Source of the DNA: Atopsyche davidsoni
Taxonomy: Eukaryota > Arthropoda > Insecta > Trichoptera > Hydrobiosidae
Direction of reading: 5' to 3'
NCBI GenBank assembly: GCA_022113835.1
Contig: JAILWY010000023.1
Location: 15,994,001 to 16,058,000, forward strand
Length of the DNA: 64,000 nucleotides
In this document: positions 34,065-43,688 of the stretch, piece by piece
How the letters are laid out: each line of letters begins with the position of its first letter
How positions within the stretch are numbered: position 1 is the first letter of the stretch
The notes under the pieces: model-generated
Database searches by the model: none
Told to the model about the DNA's origin: nothing
What the model saw: the letters and a program-made list of their open reading frames with translations, nothing else
Position numbers and translations under genes: made by a program

Positions 34065-34223
34065 CCACATATAGATTTTTATTTGTGACCGGTTTCGACA
34101 ACCTTTCACGTTGGCATTATCAAACAAACTATATGTGGCAAAATCACTCTAGTATTTTACATATTATTTAAAATATTAAAATGGAGTTCCACCAAGTACT
34201 CTCTGTCTAAAATATTGAATTTC
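34065..34223. repeat. Foldback repeat with hammerhead-like core, copy at 34.1 kb
   Basis: Arms CCACATATAG (34065-34074) and CTATATGTGG (34129-34138) are perfect inverted repeats. Between them the minus strand reads TTTGATAATGCC, AACGTGAAAGG, TTGTCGAAAC, CGGTCAC, the same core as at 39.6 kb. It is followed on the plus strand by the shared tail AAAATATTAAAATGGAGTTC, ending CTAAAATATTGAA (34170-34216). It has no coding capacity. The layout is a terminal stem, TTGATAA, a hairpin (GCCAAC with GTTGTC, one mismatch), GAAA, an ACCGGT palindrome, then C. Confidence 0.75.
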
Positions 34224-34944
34224 TAAACATGTGTTTTTGTTCAAAAGCTGAATTAAATTAAAAAAAAAAAATTATCTTCACAACCTTTAAATGATAATTT
34301 TTACTAAAACACGCATGTTTTAAACATTTATATCCTTTAAAAGGCCATAATATATTAAAAATTCAATTAAACCCAATCGTATAGATATTTAATTTTTTTT
34401 ATACAAACTTGGATTTATCTCAATTTAAATTTTGTATATAAGATATTAAGGCTGAGCATAAATTTATCAAGAGTGTAACTGTGTGTAAGAAAGGAAACGC
34501 CAAGTAAATAACTAACACTGACGCGGATTAACGCTCAAGAAACCAATACTATAAAAAAAAAATTTTTGAATGTTTAGTTATCAATATATTTTTTTAGTAC
34601 AGTAAAGTATTTAAGACAATTTTTTGGCAAGCATTACTTAAAACGTTTTTATTTTGAAAATTGAGAGTAAAACAATCGACCGGATAAATACTATTAATTT
34701 TTAAACTCCCATTATGTTTTGAATAATTTTTTTAAATACATTTTCAATACATACAAAAGTATCATAATACGTATTCAAATATTGTAGTAATTGAAACAAT
34801 TTTTTTTTCTTCAATTTAACAATTTATGATTTCAATAATCTCGATATATTTTTCTATGAGTATGGTAATAATAGGTTACATGTCATATTTCGTTCGAATA
34901 AACAAATTGCACTGTGCGAAGAACAATCTTGAATACAAGCACAT
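34224..34944. other. AT-rich non-coding DNA
   Basis: Nothing recognisable. Confidence 0.6.
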
Positions 34945-35050
34945 AAACATAAGACGTCCCCCGCCACCCCCGCCGCCCACCCAAGAAACCACCCCGCGTA
35001 AATAAATAACCTAACAAACTAACTAAACTAATTTCGGCGTTCATCTGTCT
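34945..35050. other. C-rich lead-in to minisatellite
   Basis: Short C-rich patch (CCCCCGCCACCCCCGCCGCC) and CTAAC repeats before the G-rich array. Confidence 0.4.
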
Positions 35051-35099
35051 TTTTTGTTATGTATGTGTTATGGGGCGCGCGTCCGCGAGGCTCGCGCGG

Positions 35100-35265
35100 C
35101 GCGGCGTACCGCTTCGGGGGGCGCGCGGGCCTGGAGGGGTGGCGGGGTGGAGGGGTGGAGGGATGGCAGGGCTGCCTCTAGCCCGGAGGGGTGGCGGGGT
35201 GGCGGGGCTGCCTCTAGCCTGGAGGGGTGGCAGGGTGGCGGGGTGGCGGGGGTGCCCCGGCCCGG
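35100..35265 (+). repeat. G-rich minisatellite
   Basis: Irregular tandem array of GGAGGGGTGGCGGGGTGG blocks separated by AGGGCTGCCTCTAGCC. Units begin at about 35132, 35184 and 35220 and differ in length. The G-runs of three to five bases at short spacing could form G-quadruplexes. The large opposed frames here (35054-35425 plus, 35068-35598 minus) simply translate this array. Confidence 0.75.
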
Positions 35266-35420
35266 GGGATGTCGGGCGCTGCGCCCTCGCCGAGCGGTAT
35301 TCCCTGTGAGGCTCGCGCGCCCGCGCCCCCCGGCGACACTCCCCCTTGTGTGGGTGCGCTCAGCGTACTTATTTCTCACGTCGGTCGTAAAACTAGACAA
35401 GGAAGGAGTTATAATTAACA
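35266..35420. promoter_or_regulatory. CpG-rich flank of minisatellite
   Basis: Continues the GC-rich domain (GCTGCGCCCTCGCCGAGCGG and GGCTCGCGCGCCCGCGCC). With the array it forms one of the largest CpG-dense blocks in the window. Possibly promoter-like. No exon recognised. Confidence 0.3.
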
Positions 35421-35616
35421 AATGAAACGGCAATAAATTCTTCGCAAAGTTTTTATTGCGAATCATCCCGACGCTCCTGATCAAATAAGTTATTCGTTGT
35501 AAACAACAACGCATGAAAATATTTTTCATGCAATGATCAAGTATTTTGAATGCCATACAATATTCAGCCGTGCCATTGCTTAAACGACACTTGTTCAATA
35601 TATTTTATTCTTTATC

Positions 35617-35913
35617 AAGTCCCTCTCCTCAGACGAGGTTGGCGACCATTTTACTGAGCATAGAGATATACTCATGCTGAGCCAGTGTTTTCTAAGTGGA
35701 TCCTTCTACACCGCAGTTTTATATATAAAGGAAAAGTCTGCGTATTGCTGCTGCCCAATAGCATTATTATATATCCTTTCCTCAAAAAGCTTTGACGTTT
35801 AGATCTGAACTCCTTCTGCAGCAGGCCCCCTCATCTTGTCAAAGTACTTCCAAATCACATCCCTCTACTCTATTACCGATTCTTTACACATGCCCAGGGT
35901 ACAGAATGGCACC
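35617..35913 (+). repeat. Dispersed SINE-like repeat, longest copy
   Basis: The head CTCCTCAGACGAGGTTGGCG aligns with the copies at 26.1 and 40.7 kb. The distal part (AGTGGATCCTTCTACACCGC, AAAGTCTGCGTATT, TTGACGTTTAGATCTGA, ATTACCGATTCTTTAC) aligns with the minus-strand copy at 62.2 kb. Total length about 300 bp without a conserved frame. A SINE or other non-autonomous element is the likely class. No tRNA head is seen, so its origin is unclear. Confidence 0.65.
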
Positions 35914-36175
35914 AATTTCCCCTACAAATTATTAAGAGTGCTCAAATTTTTTTTTTTTACACTGAAGTATATTTAACGAATCATATTCAGGCCAATAAAA
36001 TATCGAGCCACTTAATCCGTTGAGGTTTTGGTTTGAACTTGTCCAGCGTTCTTCTCATCGTTTCACGTATGTCAGTAACAATATTATAGCATGAATAAAT
36101 ATTTGTAGAAAATAATAAAAATATTATGACCAAAAATCTAAAAACATGTCGAAAGCAAGCAATATCACACATTGA
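35914..36175. other. AT-rich non-coding DNA
   Basis: Nothing recognisable. Confidence 0.55.
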
Positions 36176-36360
36176 AGTTAGCTAGCGAATTAGCGGGCGG
36201 TTTTTGTTTGGCCAAGTCAACTCGGCGGCGAGTCGTGTGGTCACCCGATACGCCCGGGAAGTGGGAGTTAAAAAAGTGTCCCGCAAAATGTAATTAAGCA
36301 AGAGATTAAGAAGATGGCCACTGGGGCGCTCCGGCCAGGGGCGTACTGAATCCCGGGAAT
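36176..36360. promoter_or_regulatory. GC-richer island
   Basis: Mixed-composition CpG block (CTCGGCGGCGAGTCG, CACCCGATACGCCCGGG). Candidate regulatory DNA. A second, weaker patch lies at 36630-36800. Confidence 0.3.
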
Positions 36361-37070
36361 TTATGTTTTATTTTTATGTCGATTTTTCATTACTGCTCTT
36401 ACTGCATTCACACGTAAAACGACAAGGAAAATATTTAAAACAAACTCACGATTGAAAATTTGCTTTATTTGTTTGATTTTTTATGTGTGCATCATTACTT
36501 CTATTGTTTTGAAATTTTATAAAAATTTGTATAAGTTTTTGATACAATAATTTTTTTTCATAAATTTTCAACTATTTAAAAAAATGCTTTTTAAAAAAAT
36601 ATATTATGAAAACAAATTATATTTCCCACTGCGCATCGAATGCGGGCCTGGAAGCAACTTGCTCCCCCACCCCGGCCTTCATCTGGCAACTTCTTAATTA
36701 AGTTACGTTATATAACGAAAGATGTCTCATTTAGATAACACCGTAACTTTTGGCTTAACGTTATAAGGCTACGCTGCATCCGCCGTACCGTAAGCGGACA
36801 CTTGTGAAAATAAAAAATAACGACACACTTGACTTGTGAAATTAACCGATATTGGGGCAAGATAACTATAACCATGCAGTTGTGTTTGTAGAATTAAATA
36901 TATTAACAATAATCACATTAAAAAATAATAATGTTTAGAAAATCCTCGATTTTAATAACAATATATTTTAATAATCAAAAAAATCACTTAAAATATTATA
37001 ACATCCAAATTTGTTTTTGGTACTCGATTCTCACATGACACAAAGATGTATGTACTTAATTTTTTTCAAA
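36361..37070. other. AT-rich DNA with weak patch at 36630-36800
   Basis: Nothing else recognisable. Confidence 0.55.
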
Positions 37071-37077
37071 TGTTTCA

Positions 37078-37150
37078 AGATTCTTGAAGGTGGTTTAGCA
37101 CGGTGACCGAAACATCGTAGGACAGAAAGCTCAGTATCCAAGAATCAAAA
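37078..37150 (+). repeat. Decayed relative of the 38.5-kb foldback core
   Basis: Reads TTGAAGGTGGTTTAGCACGG, TGACCGAAACATCG. It aligns with TGATGATGGTCTTAGCACGG, GGACTGAAACGTTGG on the minus strand at 38.6 kb. GATTCTTG before it and CAAGAATC after it are an 8-bp inverted repeat. The core word is altered (TTGAAGG), so this is a degraded member. Confidence 0.5.
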
Positions 37151-37180
37151 TCATTGAATTACAACATCCCAAAGCATACG

Positions 37181-38190
37181 AGCATACCCACACGATAGTA
37201 TATTGATTATGAGTAAACTACCGGGAAAAGAATACACTGTTGTCAATTATGTATTAACAAAAGAATAAAAAGAACATAATAATCCATGCGTTACTTAACT
37301 GTACATGCAAGTCTCAAAACAAATAAAAACAGAAATAATAAAGTATAGACTTTAGAATCATCAGTCATTCCCTACTTATTGCCGGCGTACAACGATAATT
37401 ACCTCCAGCATAATAGATATCATTAAACCATCGTTATAATGACTGGAAAAATCAAATTAAAAATAAACACAATTACGTTTCCCCTGTAATGATGACATTT
37501 TAATTACGTGTACTTAATTCACGTATAAACGTGGATTTTTACGTAATTCCACGGTTGTCTGGTGATTTTTGATGTTTAGGATGTTTCAGTTTAAACGCAC
37601 ATGTCATATTCTTAACGAAAGAATAACAATGGACTCGGGTTCATTACCTCCGTGACTGTTTCAATTTCGGCTGCTAAATTGTTATAAAATACTTATGATA
37701 ATTTAATAATTGCTTTCTAACTAGATATTTTTGAAGAATTATGTACCAACAGTAATTTAAAGTTATTTATTTTATTTTTGGAGTCATTATGCAGTGCATA
37801 TTTACGCATACACATTTATGTATCCATTTTTTTTAAAGGACAGCAAGCTATTTTTCAAATGTTTAGCACTAAAACATCTTCTTTCTAAGCAAAAGTTAGA
37901 TAAAATATTCTACCACGTTTTACTGCATCTTTTAAAAGCTATGCTTGAGCTTTGGTAGTTCAAAAAAACTTACGTGTAAATTTAAACAAGGGATTCATAA
38001 ACCAAACAAAAGCTAGGTTTGTATAAAAGTTTGTGTATCATTAGGAATAAAAAAATGACGCAAGCATATAATCAAGTAGAAAACACCACATAAGGAAGTA
38101 TCTGTACAAAATTAATTTATGATTCCGTGTAAGAGTCACATAGCATCAGTCACTTGAACAAATATAAATAATTAGCGGGTAATCACAACG
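37181..38190. other. AT-rich non-coding DNA
   Basis: Nothing recognisable apart from small mixed patches at 37490-37680. Confidence 0.6.
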
Positions 38191-38330
38191 GCTACACGCT
38201 CAGCCACACACTGTAACCACCTGAGCTTACCTGGTCGGCCACGCTAATTGCCCGACACATCTCCAGTCTTTGGGAACTAGCAGAACTACCTAATGAAGGC
38301 CAATAAACGTGAGCATCACGCAAAATCACT
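38190..38330. promoter_or_regulatory. Small GC-richer island
   Basis: Mixed-composition block (GCTACACGCTCAGCCACAC, CTTACCTGGTCGGCCACGC). It includes CTTACCTGG, which on the minus strand is CCAG|GTAAG, a perfect splice donor (GT near 38231). No open frame around it is recognised. Confidence 0.25.
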
Positions 38331-38512
38331 GAACAGGTAGCATGTATTCACATAAAATTATAGTAAATATAATATGTTGTAAGCAATCAATTCCCACGAA
38401 TGTTTGTCGACTTTAGTAGATATTTTTATGAGTTTATTTCGTTTCTTAGGTTCTCTGACATAAATCTTTTAGTATTTTGTTCAATGTGTATTTTCCTCCT
38501 ACTGACCCGTGT

Positions 38513-38706
38513 TTGAGAATTTCAGTCGTCTTCTCGTTGAGTTGATTCAACTTTCAGTGCTCCAACGTTTCAGTCCCCGTGCTAAGACCATCATCAGGGT
38601 GGTGACTGAAATTCTCAAGCTCTCTGACAACATCAACAGAGTCAGCGGTCTAAGGTTGAACACCCTGATGGTCTTAGCACGGGGACTGAAAGTTGAATCA
38701 ACTCGA
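38513..38706. repeat. Nested foldback with two opposed hammerhead-like cores
   Basis: Outer palindrome: GTTGATTCAACTTTCAG near 38540 and its inverse CTGAAAGTTGAATCAAC near 38686-38702. A second, overlapping palindrome: TTGAGAATTTCAGTC (38513-38527) and GACTGAAATTCTCAA (38603-38617). Core 1, on the minus strand, reads CCTGATGATGGTC, TTAGCACGG, GGACTGAAACGTTGG. Core 2, on the plus strand, reads CCCTGATGGTCTTAGCACGG, GGACTGAAAGTTG. Both strands show small frames here only because the sequence is palindromic. Confidence 0.7.
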
Positions 38707-38925
38707 AGAATTTTAAAAGAAACGAGCATGTGACTTATTCACGCGTATTTTGATTCCACCGATTCATTGTATGTCTCATCAGTCTTTTTTGATTGAGGGT
38801 GTTTTGACCGTCCCTTGACTTGCCTGTAATTACACCGTGACGTGATCGCGGATACGTGCGCAATGGACACGCCAGGTGAGCGCGCACGGCGGCGCGTCTC
38901 TAATTAAAGTATCACTAAACGGTGA
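38707..38925. promoter_or_regulatory. Weak GC-richer patch
   Basis: 38810-38905 holds CpG words (CCGTGACGTGATCGCGG, GCGCGCACGGCGGCGCG) followed by TCTAATTAAAG. Candidate regulatory DNA. Confidence 0.25.
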
Positions 38926-39530
38926 TGAATAATTTAATGAATTACAAAAGGGGGGAATCTCGAAGTTAAAGAAATTGTAAGTGTTTAATAAGACATGATA
39001 ATATCTCCCGTTTTTTTTTATTTCAACGCGTGTTTATAATAACACACGCATTACGCGGGATCACAGCGATAAATAAACATACACTTTTCACAATCTCTTA
39101 ATAATAGGAATACAAAGAGAACCAACATTGTTATCAATAAATTAATCTTGATGTTTTAAAATATACACGTATAACAAGCGCTTACATTAAATCGTTGATC
39201 AATCGTGTCAATCATATTATTTTGAGAAAATTATAGTTATATACCACCTGTTCTTAAAAATTATTCAACCGTCATTGGAGAAAAAGTAAATAATTATGGT
39301 GTAATGACACCGTAGATTCGTCAAATGTATTTTTATTGTTTTACTTGACAAGGCCATACACTTGAGAACAACGATTTATTTATTGATTAATTTGATATGT
39401 CGAAAGAACGAAAACCTTAATCTTTACATGATGTTTATAGTTATAACTTCCAACAACTGACTTGTTGATTCTTATTTTTTTATAAATGATTTATTAAGCT
39501 TAATTACTTAATATATATTTTGAATAAAAA
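38926..39530. other. AT-rich non-coding DNA
   Basis: Nothing recognisable. Confidence 0.6.
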
Positions 39531-39531
39531 T

Positions 39532-39713
39532 ACTTGAGTGTTTTTCCACATTTTTGTTTTTATTATCAAACTCTGTTTGATAATGCCAACGTGAAAGGTT
39601 GGCGAAACCGGTCACTAATAAAAACAAAAATGTGGAAAAACACTCAAGTTTTTTTATTCAAAATATTAAAATGGAATTCCACCAAGTACTCTCTGTCAAA
39701 AATATTGAACTTC
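39532..39713 (+). repeat. Foldback repeat with hammerhead-like core, copy at 39.6 kb
   Basis: Arms at 39532-39565 and 39616-39649 are a perfect 34-bp inverted repeat. Inside, the plus strand reads TTGATAA (39577-39583), T, GCCAAC (39585-39590), loop GTGAAAG, GTTGGC (39598-39603), GAAA (39604-39607), CCGGTC. GCCAAC and GTTGGC pair fully. ATTATCAAA just before TTTGATAAT is the remnant of an inverted second core. The tail AAAATATTAAAATGGAATTC, ending AAAAATATTGAAC (39660-39710), is shared with 34.1 kb. No coding capacity. Confidence 0.8.
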
Positions 39714-40014
39714 TTTACTTAATATATATTCAAAATCACTTATAATATTGCGATACACACAAGTATGCCGATAAATTTACCGTTTTTAATAAAAAATATT
39801 TTCGTTATATAAATAAATCGTTTACTCAAAAATAAATATTTAATATTTAAGCTTGTGTCGGTTGAAAAGCAAAATATATATTTTTTTAAATTCTGTTAAT
39901 ATATATATATAAAATACGCAATTGTTATTTAGCATACTTGAATGCTGAAAATATATTTAAATTTTTTTCTTTAAATAAATTAAAGAAGCCAAACAAAAAA
40001 CATTCTGCAGTGCG
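39714..40014. other. AT-rich non-coding DNA
   Basis: Nothing recognisable. Confidence 0.6.
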
Positions 40015-40375
40015 CGCAGCGAAGTGCAACAACCGACATTTAAGACAAGGTTTCTTAAACTGACAATTAAGCTAATGGTTCCCGGGTTTTACACGTGGCA
40101 ATTATGCACTTTTCTAATTATGCACTCCTCCTTGCAATTAGCCCATGGAACAATGCAGGTTAATGGCAGGCCTTTTTGTCTTAACATTTTTAATACACAT
40201 TTAATTGCAGCGTTTTCACAGTACATGCGCACGGCACCGATACCATCGCGTCTTGCGATTCCCTTAATAGACAATAGCGCAAGTAAATTATACGCTCAAG
40301 TAACAGTTTATTGTTTGTTTATGGGAGGATTAATTAACGAGTCAATTAAAAGAAAAACATTTAACTGAAATAAAA
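40015..40375. promoter_or_regulatory. Complex non-coding island
   Basis: Mixed-composition block open for 114 codons on the plus strand (40024-40368) and 61 on the minus. No domain is recognised. It contains TAATTA, TTAATTAAC and TTTTAATAC words. Candidate regulatory DNA. A small unrecognised exon is possible. Confidence 0.3.
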
Positions 40376-40658
40376 GTTACGCCCCGAAAACACGCATACT
40401 TTGTTGGTAGAAAAGTACGTATCTTCAATAGAAAATAATACCTGTACATAAAATAAAGAGACGCTATTGGTTAATTGCAAATTGTTTGCAAGTAGAATTG
40501 CTGCGTGCTCAGCCACGAAAGGTCTTTTTTTTGGAAAGGTTAATAATCTTGCATTTATTAACAAGGTTGCCATGATAGGTTGAAGGCAGCTAGCTACACA
40601 ATTGACAACCGAATGTATAATAATTAGGCGATGACTTTTTTTTTTCACGTTATTTTCG

Positions 40659-40800
40659 TTGCCTCTCGTCATAGGAGGTTGGTGACCACTTTCTTGATTT
40701 AGTCTCTATCTTGGGCCAGTCTCACCAGTCCGGCTATACTTCTGATCTCCAGCCATTCCTTCGATTTTTTGTTGGGCAATCAGCTGGAGGATGCTTTACT
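40659..40800 (+). repeat. Dispersed SINE-like repeat, copy beside mariner
   Basis: The head CCTCTCGTCATAGGAGGTTGG followed by TGACCACTTT and GGGCCAGTCTCACCAG aligns with the heads at 26.1, 35.6 and 56.4 kb. It stops at the mariner end. I find no continuation beyond the mariner right end, so whether mariner landed in it or only beside it is open. Confidence 0.6.
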
Positions 40801-40802
40801 TA

Positions 40803-41963
40803 CGAGAGCGGTCCGATAAGTACTTAGCCTACAAAAGAAAAACGAAAATTTTGGAAAACTGGTGATTTATTTCATAAAATAGTCTCTTTTTAGATCGATA
40901 CACTTGACCCAGCGATGCTCCAACTTCTTTAACCCATCTGAAAAATATTTTTTCTTGAGGTCTGCAAAGTAGGCCTCCGTGGCGGCGATGACCTCCTCAT
41001 TCCACTTAAATTTCAGCCCGGCAAGTGACTTTTTCAAGTTTGGAAACAAAAAAAAATCGCACGGGGCCAAATCTGGAGAATACGCTGGATGGGGGAGCAG
41101 TTCGTTCTGCAATTCGACCAATCACCGTGTGAGCCGGTGCGTTGTTATGGTGGAAGAGCACTTTTTTCTTCGCCAAATGGGGCCGTTTTTCGGCATAGTA
41201 GAGCCCTGTGACCACTTTGCCCTTCTCCAGGTAGTCAATGTAGACCACACCTTGTGAATCCCAGAAAACGGGGGCCACCACCTTTCCGGCCGATAGGACA
41301 GTCTTCGCCTTCTTCGGAGCACGTTCGCCGGGTGAAGTCCACTGTTTCGACTGTTCCTTGGTCTCTAGTCTGTACCAGTGGATCCATGTTTCGTCGACGG
41401 TCACGAAACGACGCAGAAACTCCTTCGGATTGCGCTTAAACATCGTCAAACACTGCTCCGAAGTGATCTCACGGTTGCGCTTGTTGTCCGGAGTGAGCAA
41501 ACGCGGCACCCATCGCGCCGACAGCTTTCTCATGCCCAAAATTTCATGCAGAATATGACCCACGCTGTCTTTTGAGATGCCTACTGTTTCAGCTATCTCG
41601 CGCACCTTCAATCGGCGGTCTGCCAATACTAGATCGTGGATTTTTGTCACGTTATCCTCCGTGGTATCTATTTTCGGGGTACCTGGGCGTGGCTCATCAA
41701 AAGCCGACGTGCGACCACGTTGAAACTTGTCAAACCAATTTTTGACGGCCGCCATCGAAGGAGAAGAGTCACCGTACACAGCATCCAAGCGCTCTTTGAT
41801 TTCGCTACACGTCCGCTTCCACACGCGGTCAAAACAAAACTACGAGTCCGATTCGGCTGAAATTTTGACAGTAGCCGTCTACGAGAATGTTCTACACGAC
41901 AGTGAATCTCTCTTGCGACACTAGCACCATCGGACGGTGAGGCTATGTATCGGACCGCCCTCG
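40803..41963 (-). mobile_element. Mariner-like element, mellifera/cecropia type, decayed
   Basis: An 1161-bp element flanked by TA on both sides (40801-40802 and 41964-41965), the mariner target duplication. The termini are inverted: CGAGAGCGGTCCGATAAG at the left and, reverse-complemented, CGAGGGCGGTCCGATACA at the right, with TAGCCT continuing in both. The interior encodes a mariner transposase relic on the minus strand. It is shorter than the usual length of about 1.3 kb because of internal deletions. Confidence 0.93.
40867..41824 (-). pseudogene. Mariner transposase, frameshifted and catalytically altered
   Basis: The mariner transposase cuts and rejoins DNA at the element ends with a DD34D catalytic triad. 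Here the helix-turn-helix region (GDSSPS, then RRLKVREIAE and LSARWVPRLLT) and the first catalytic Asp in TVDETWIHWY (residue 144 of the open frame) are intact. The second Asp is Asn (HHNNAPAH, residue 227). About 11 residues are missing after GLYYA relative to what I recall of the subfamily. The reading frame then shifts: the C-terminal part with YSPDLAPCDFFLFP and the third Asp continues at 41121-40867. The N-to-D distance is 88 nt instead of 105, so a single 17-nt deletion explains the shift. There is a stop codon upstream and no good ATG. Not functional. Confidence 0.93.
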
Positions 41964-41965
41964 TA

Positions 41966-42320
41966 TGTGGCCAAAATAGGAGAAAAAAGGGGGTATATTG
42001 GATGGTGGAAAATCGATTGCATGCTGAATCACTACGTGTGTAGCCAGCTGAAGCCTCCAAGGCTGCACGGGAGCCATGCACCGTGCAGACGTGGTGACAG
42101 GTGACGTCGCAGGTAACTCAAGTCATTGTCTCGCCGCACTCCACGCGGGCCGCTCGGCTTGTGTTCTATTACGCGATGAGTACTTCATTGTTTTTTTTTT
42201 ATATTTTCATAATCAGCTGGTCATTCACCGCTGTGCTGGACGAGTCTCTGTACATGTTCCTAATTGCCAAGTGTGTATACGTGATTCAAAGAACAACTGG
42301 ACAAGATAAATAAATTTATT
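41966..42320. promoter_or_regulatory. GC-richer island with hairpin
   Basis: Mixed-composition block right of the mariner. It holds the hairpin CTGCACGG-gagccatgca-CCGTGCAG (42063-42088), followed by GTGACAGGTGACGTCGC. Small frames (42076-42313 plus) have no domain. Confidence 0.35.
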
Positions 42321-42523
42321 CAAGGAATTTTTTTTCGCTGTCATTTATCATGAATGTATTTAAAATAATGTCGAGTGTATGTATTATTTAGAAATATGGT
42401 TTATATACATAGAACCTGCACAAACAATGCTTTATTATTTTATTTTAATTATTTTAATTTGTGCAGAAAAATATGTATAATTTTCAAATAACGCATTTTC
42501 TTATGTACATAAAACTAAATGCT

Positions 42524-42525
<2 letters not shown>

Positions 42526-42588
<63 letters not shown>
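42526..42588. repeat. TA microsatellite
   Basis: About 31 uninterrupted TA dinucleotides. Length likely polymorphic. Confidence 0.95.
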
Positions 42589-42591
<3 letters not shown>

Positions 42592-43688
42592 AATCAACTT
42601 AATTTAATAGTACTTATGACAGTGTTTCAGACAGTGATTCTGTAAGTAACGTATAATAATTCCTCTTACCGGAAGTTCTACTCTGATTCATGTAATTTTG
42701 TTTATTTTTTCAGAATTGTCATATAACGTACGTTTGAGTCTAGAAATAAATTAATCAAATGCGAACAAATTTATAATTAAAATAATAAAAATCGTATATG
42801 AGAACCCTCTCGAGGTAAAGGCGTTTTTTTTGGAAATTTTGACTTTCAACTGGTACTGGTTTTGGTACTGATCATTTCCATTTAACTAAAGATAATAAAA
42901 AATAATTAAATTATACTTTATTAGATTCAAGACTAGTTTATTACATTATCTTATTATTAATAATTAATTTAAAAAAATTTAAGAGTACAGTATTATGACA
43001 TTATTTTATGTCTATTGTTATTTTAGATTTTTTAATATGCTTGCTATAGTAATTGGTGATAATCACTTATAAATAAGAAAAACATATTATTTTTAATAAA
43101 TATGAATCAAATGAGTATTGTTAGTATCTTTTTATTAAAACAATTGGATAGCAACGAAGCAAACTTGAAAATGCAGCTGGAATGTTCTAGATTATTGCAA
43201 ATTTATATAATTATGTATTATTGAATCAAACACTGGAACAATTGTCATTATTTTAACTCACGACAATAATGGCGGCTCTACACAATTATTTTTATACACA
43301 GAATGATTTATTTTGTATACGCATGTGAAAGTTTCTTGCGTACGTGATTTGTACTTTTCTTTGTACGCCGCAACTACTGGATGATAATTCTTTTATTATA
43401 TGTAAACTTTACAATTTAATAAGCTGCGACTCTTCCTACATATTATTAAGTAAATAATTGAAGCATGCACGAGCGGTATGTACTGATATAAATTACACGT
43501 TGACTTGCTATATTACGGCAAGATTGATGGCATAGGCCTCGTTGTATTATTTTAGAATTGTTATTAGTAAACAAATTACTTTCGCAGAATATCACAGCAC
43601 GGAAATACACTCGGGTCAATCATTTATACTATTGCAAATAACCCCAGAAGATAATATTAACAAACGAATGATTCGTTACTAATGGTTT
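42589..43688. other. AT-rich non-coding DNA
   Basis: Nothing recognisable. Confidence 0.6.

Noticed and set aside
35068..35598. 176-codon minus frame and 123-codon plus frame
   Set aside because: Both translate the G-rich minisatellite and its flanks. Low-complexity P/R or G/W peptides without a domain.
38509..38733. Opposed 74- and 60-codon frames
   Set aside because: They arise because the sequence is palindromic. The two peptides are readings of the same foldback.
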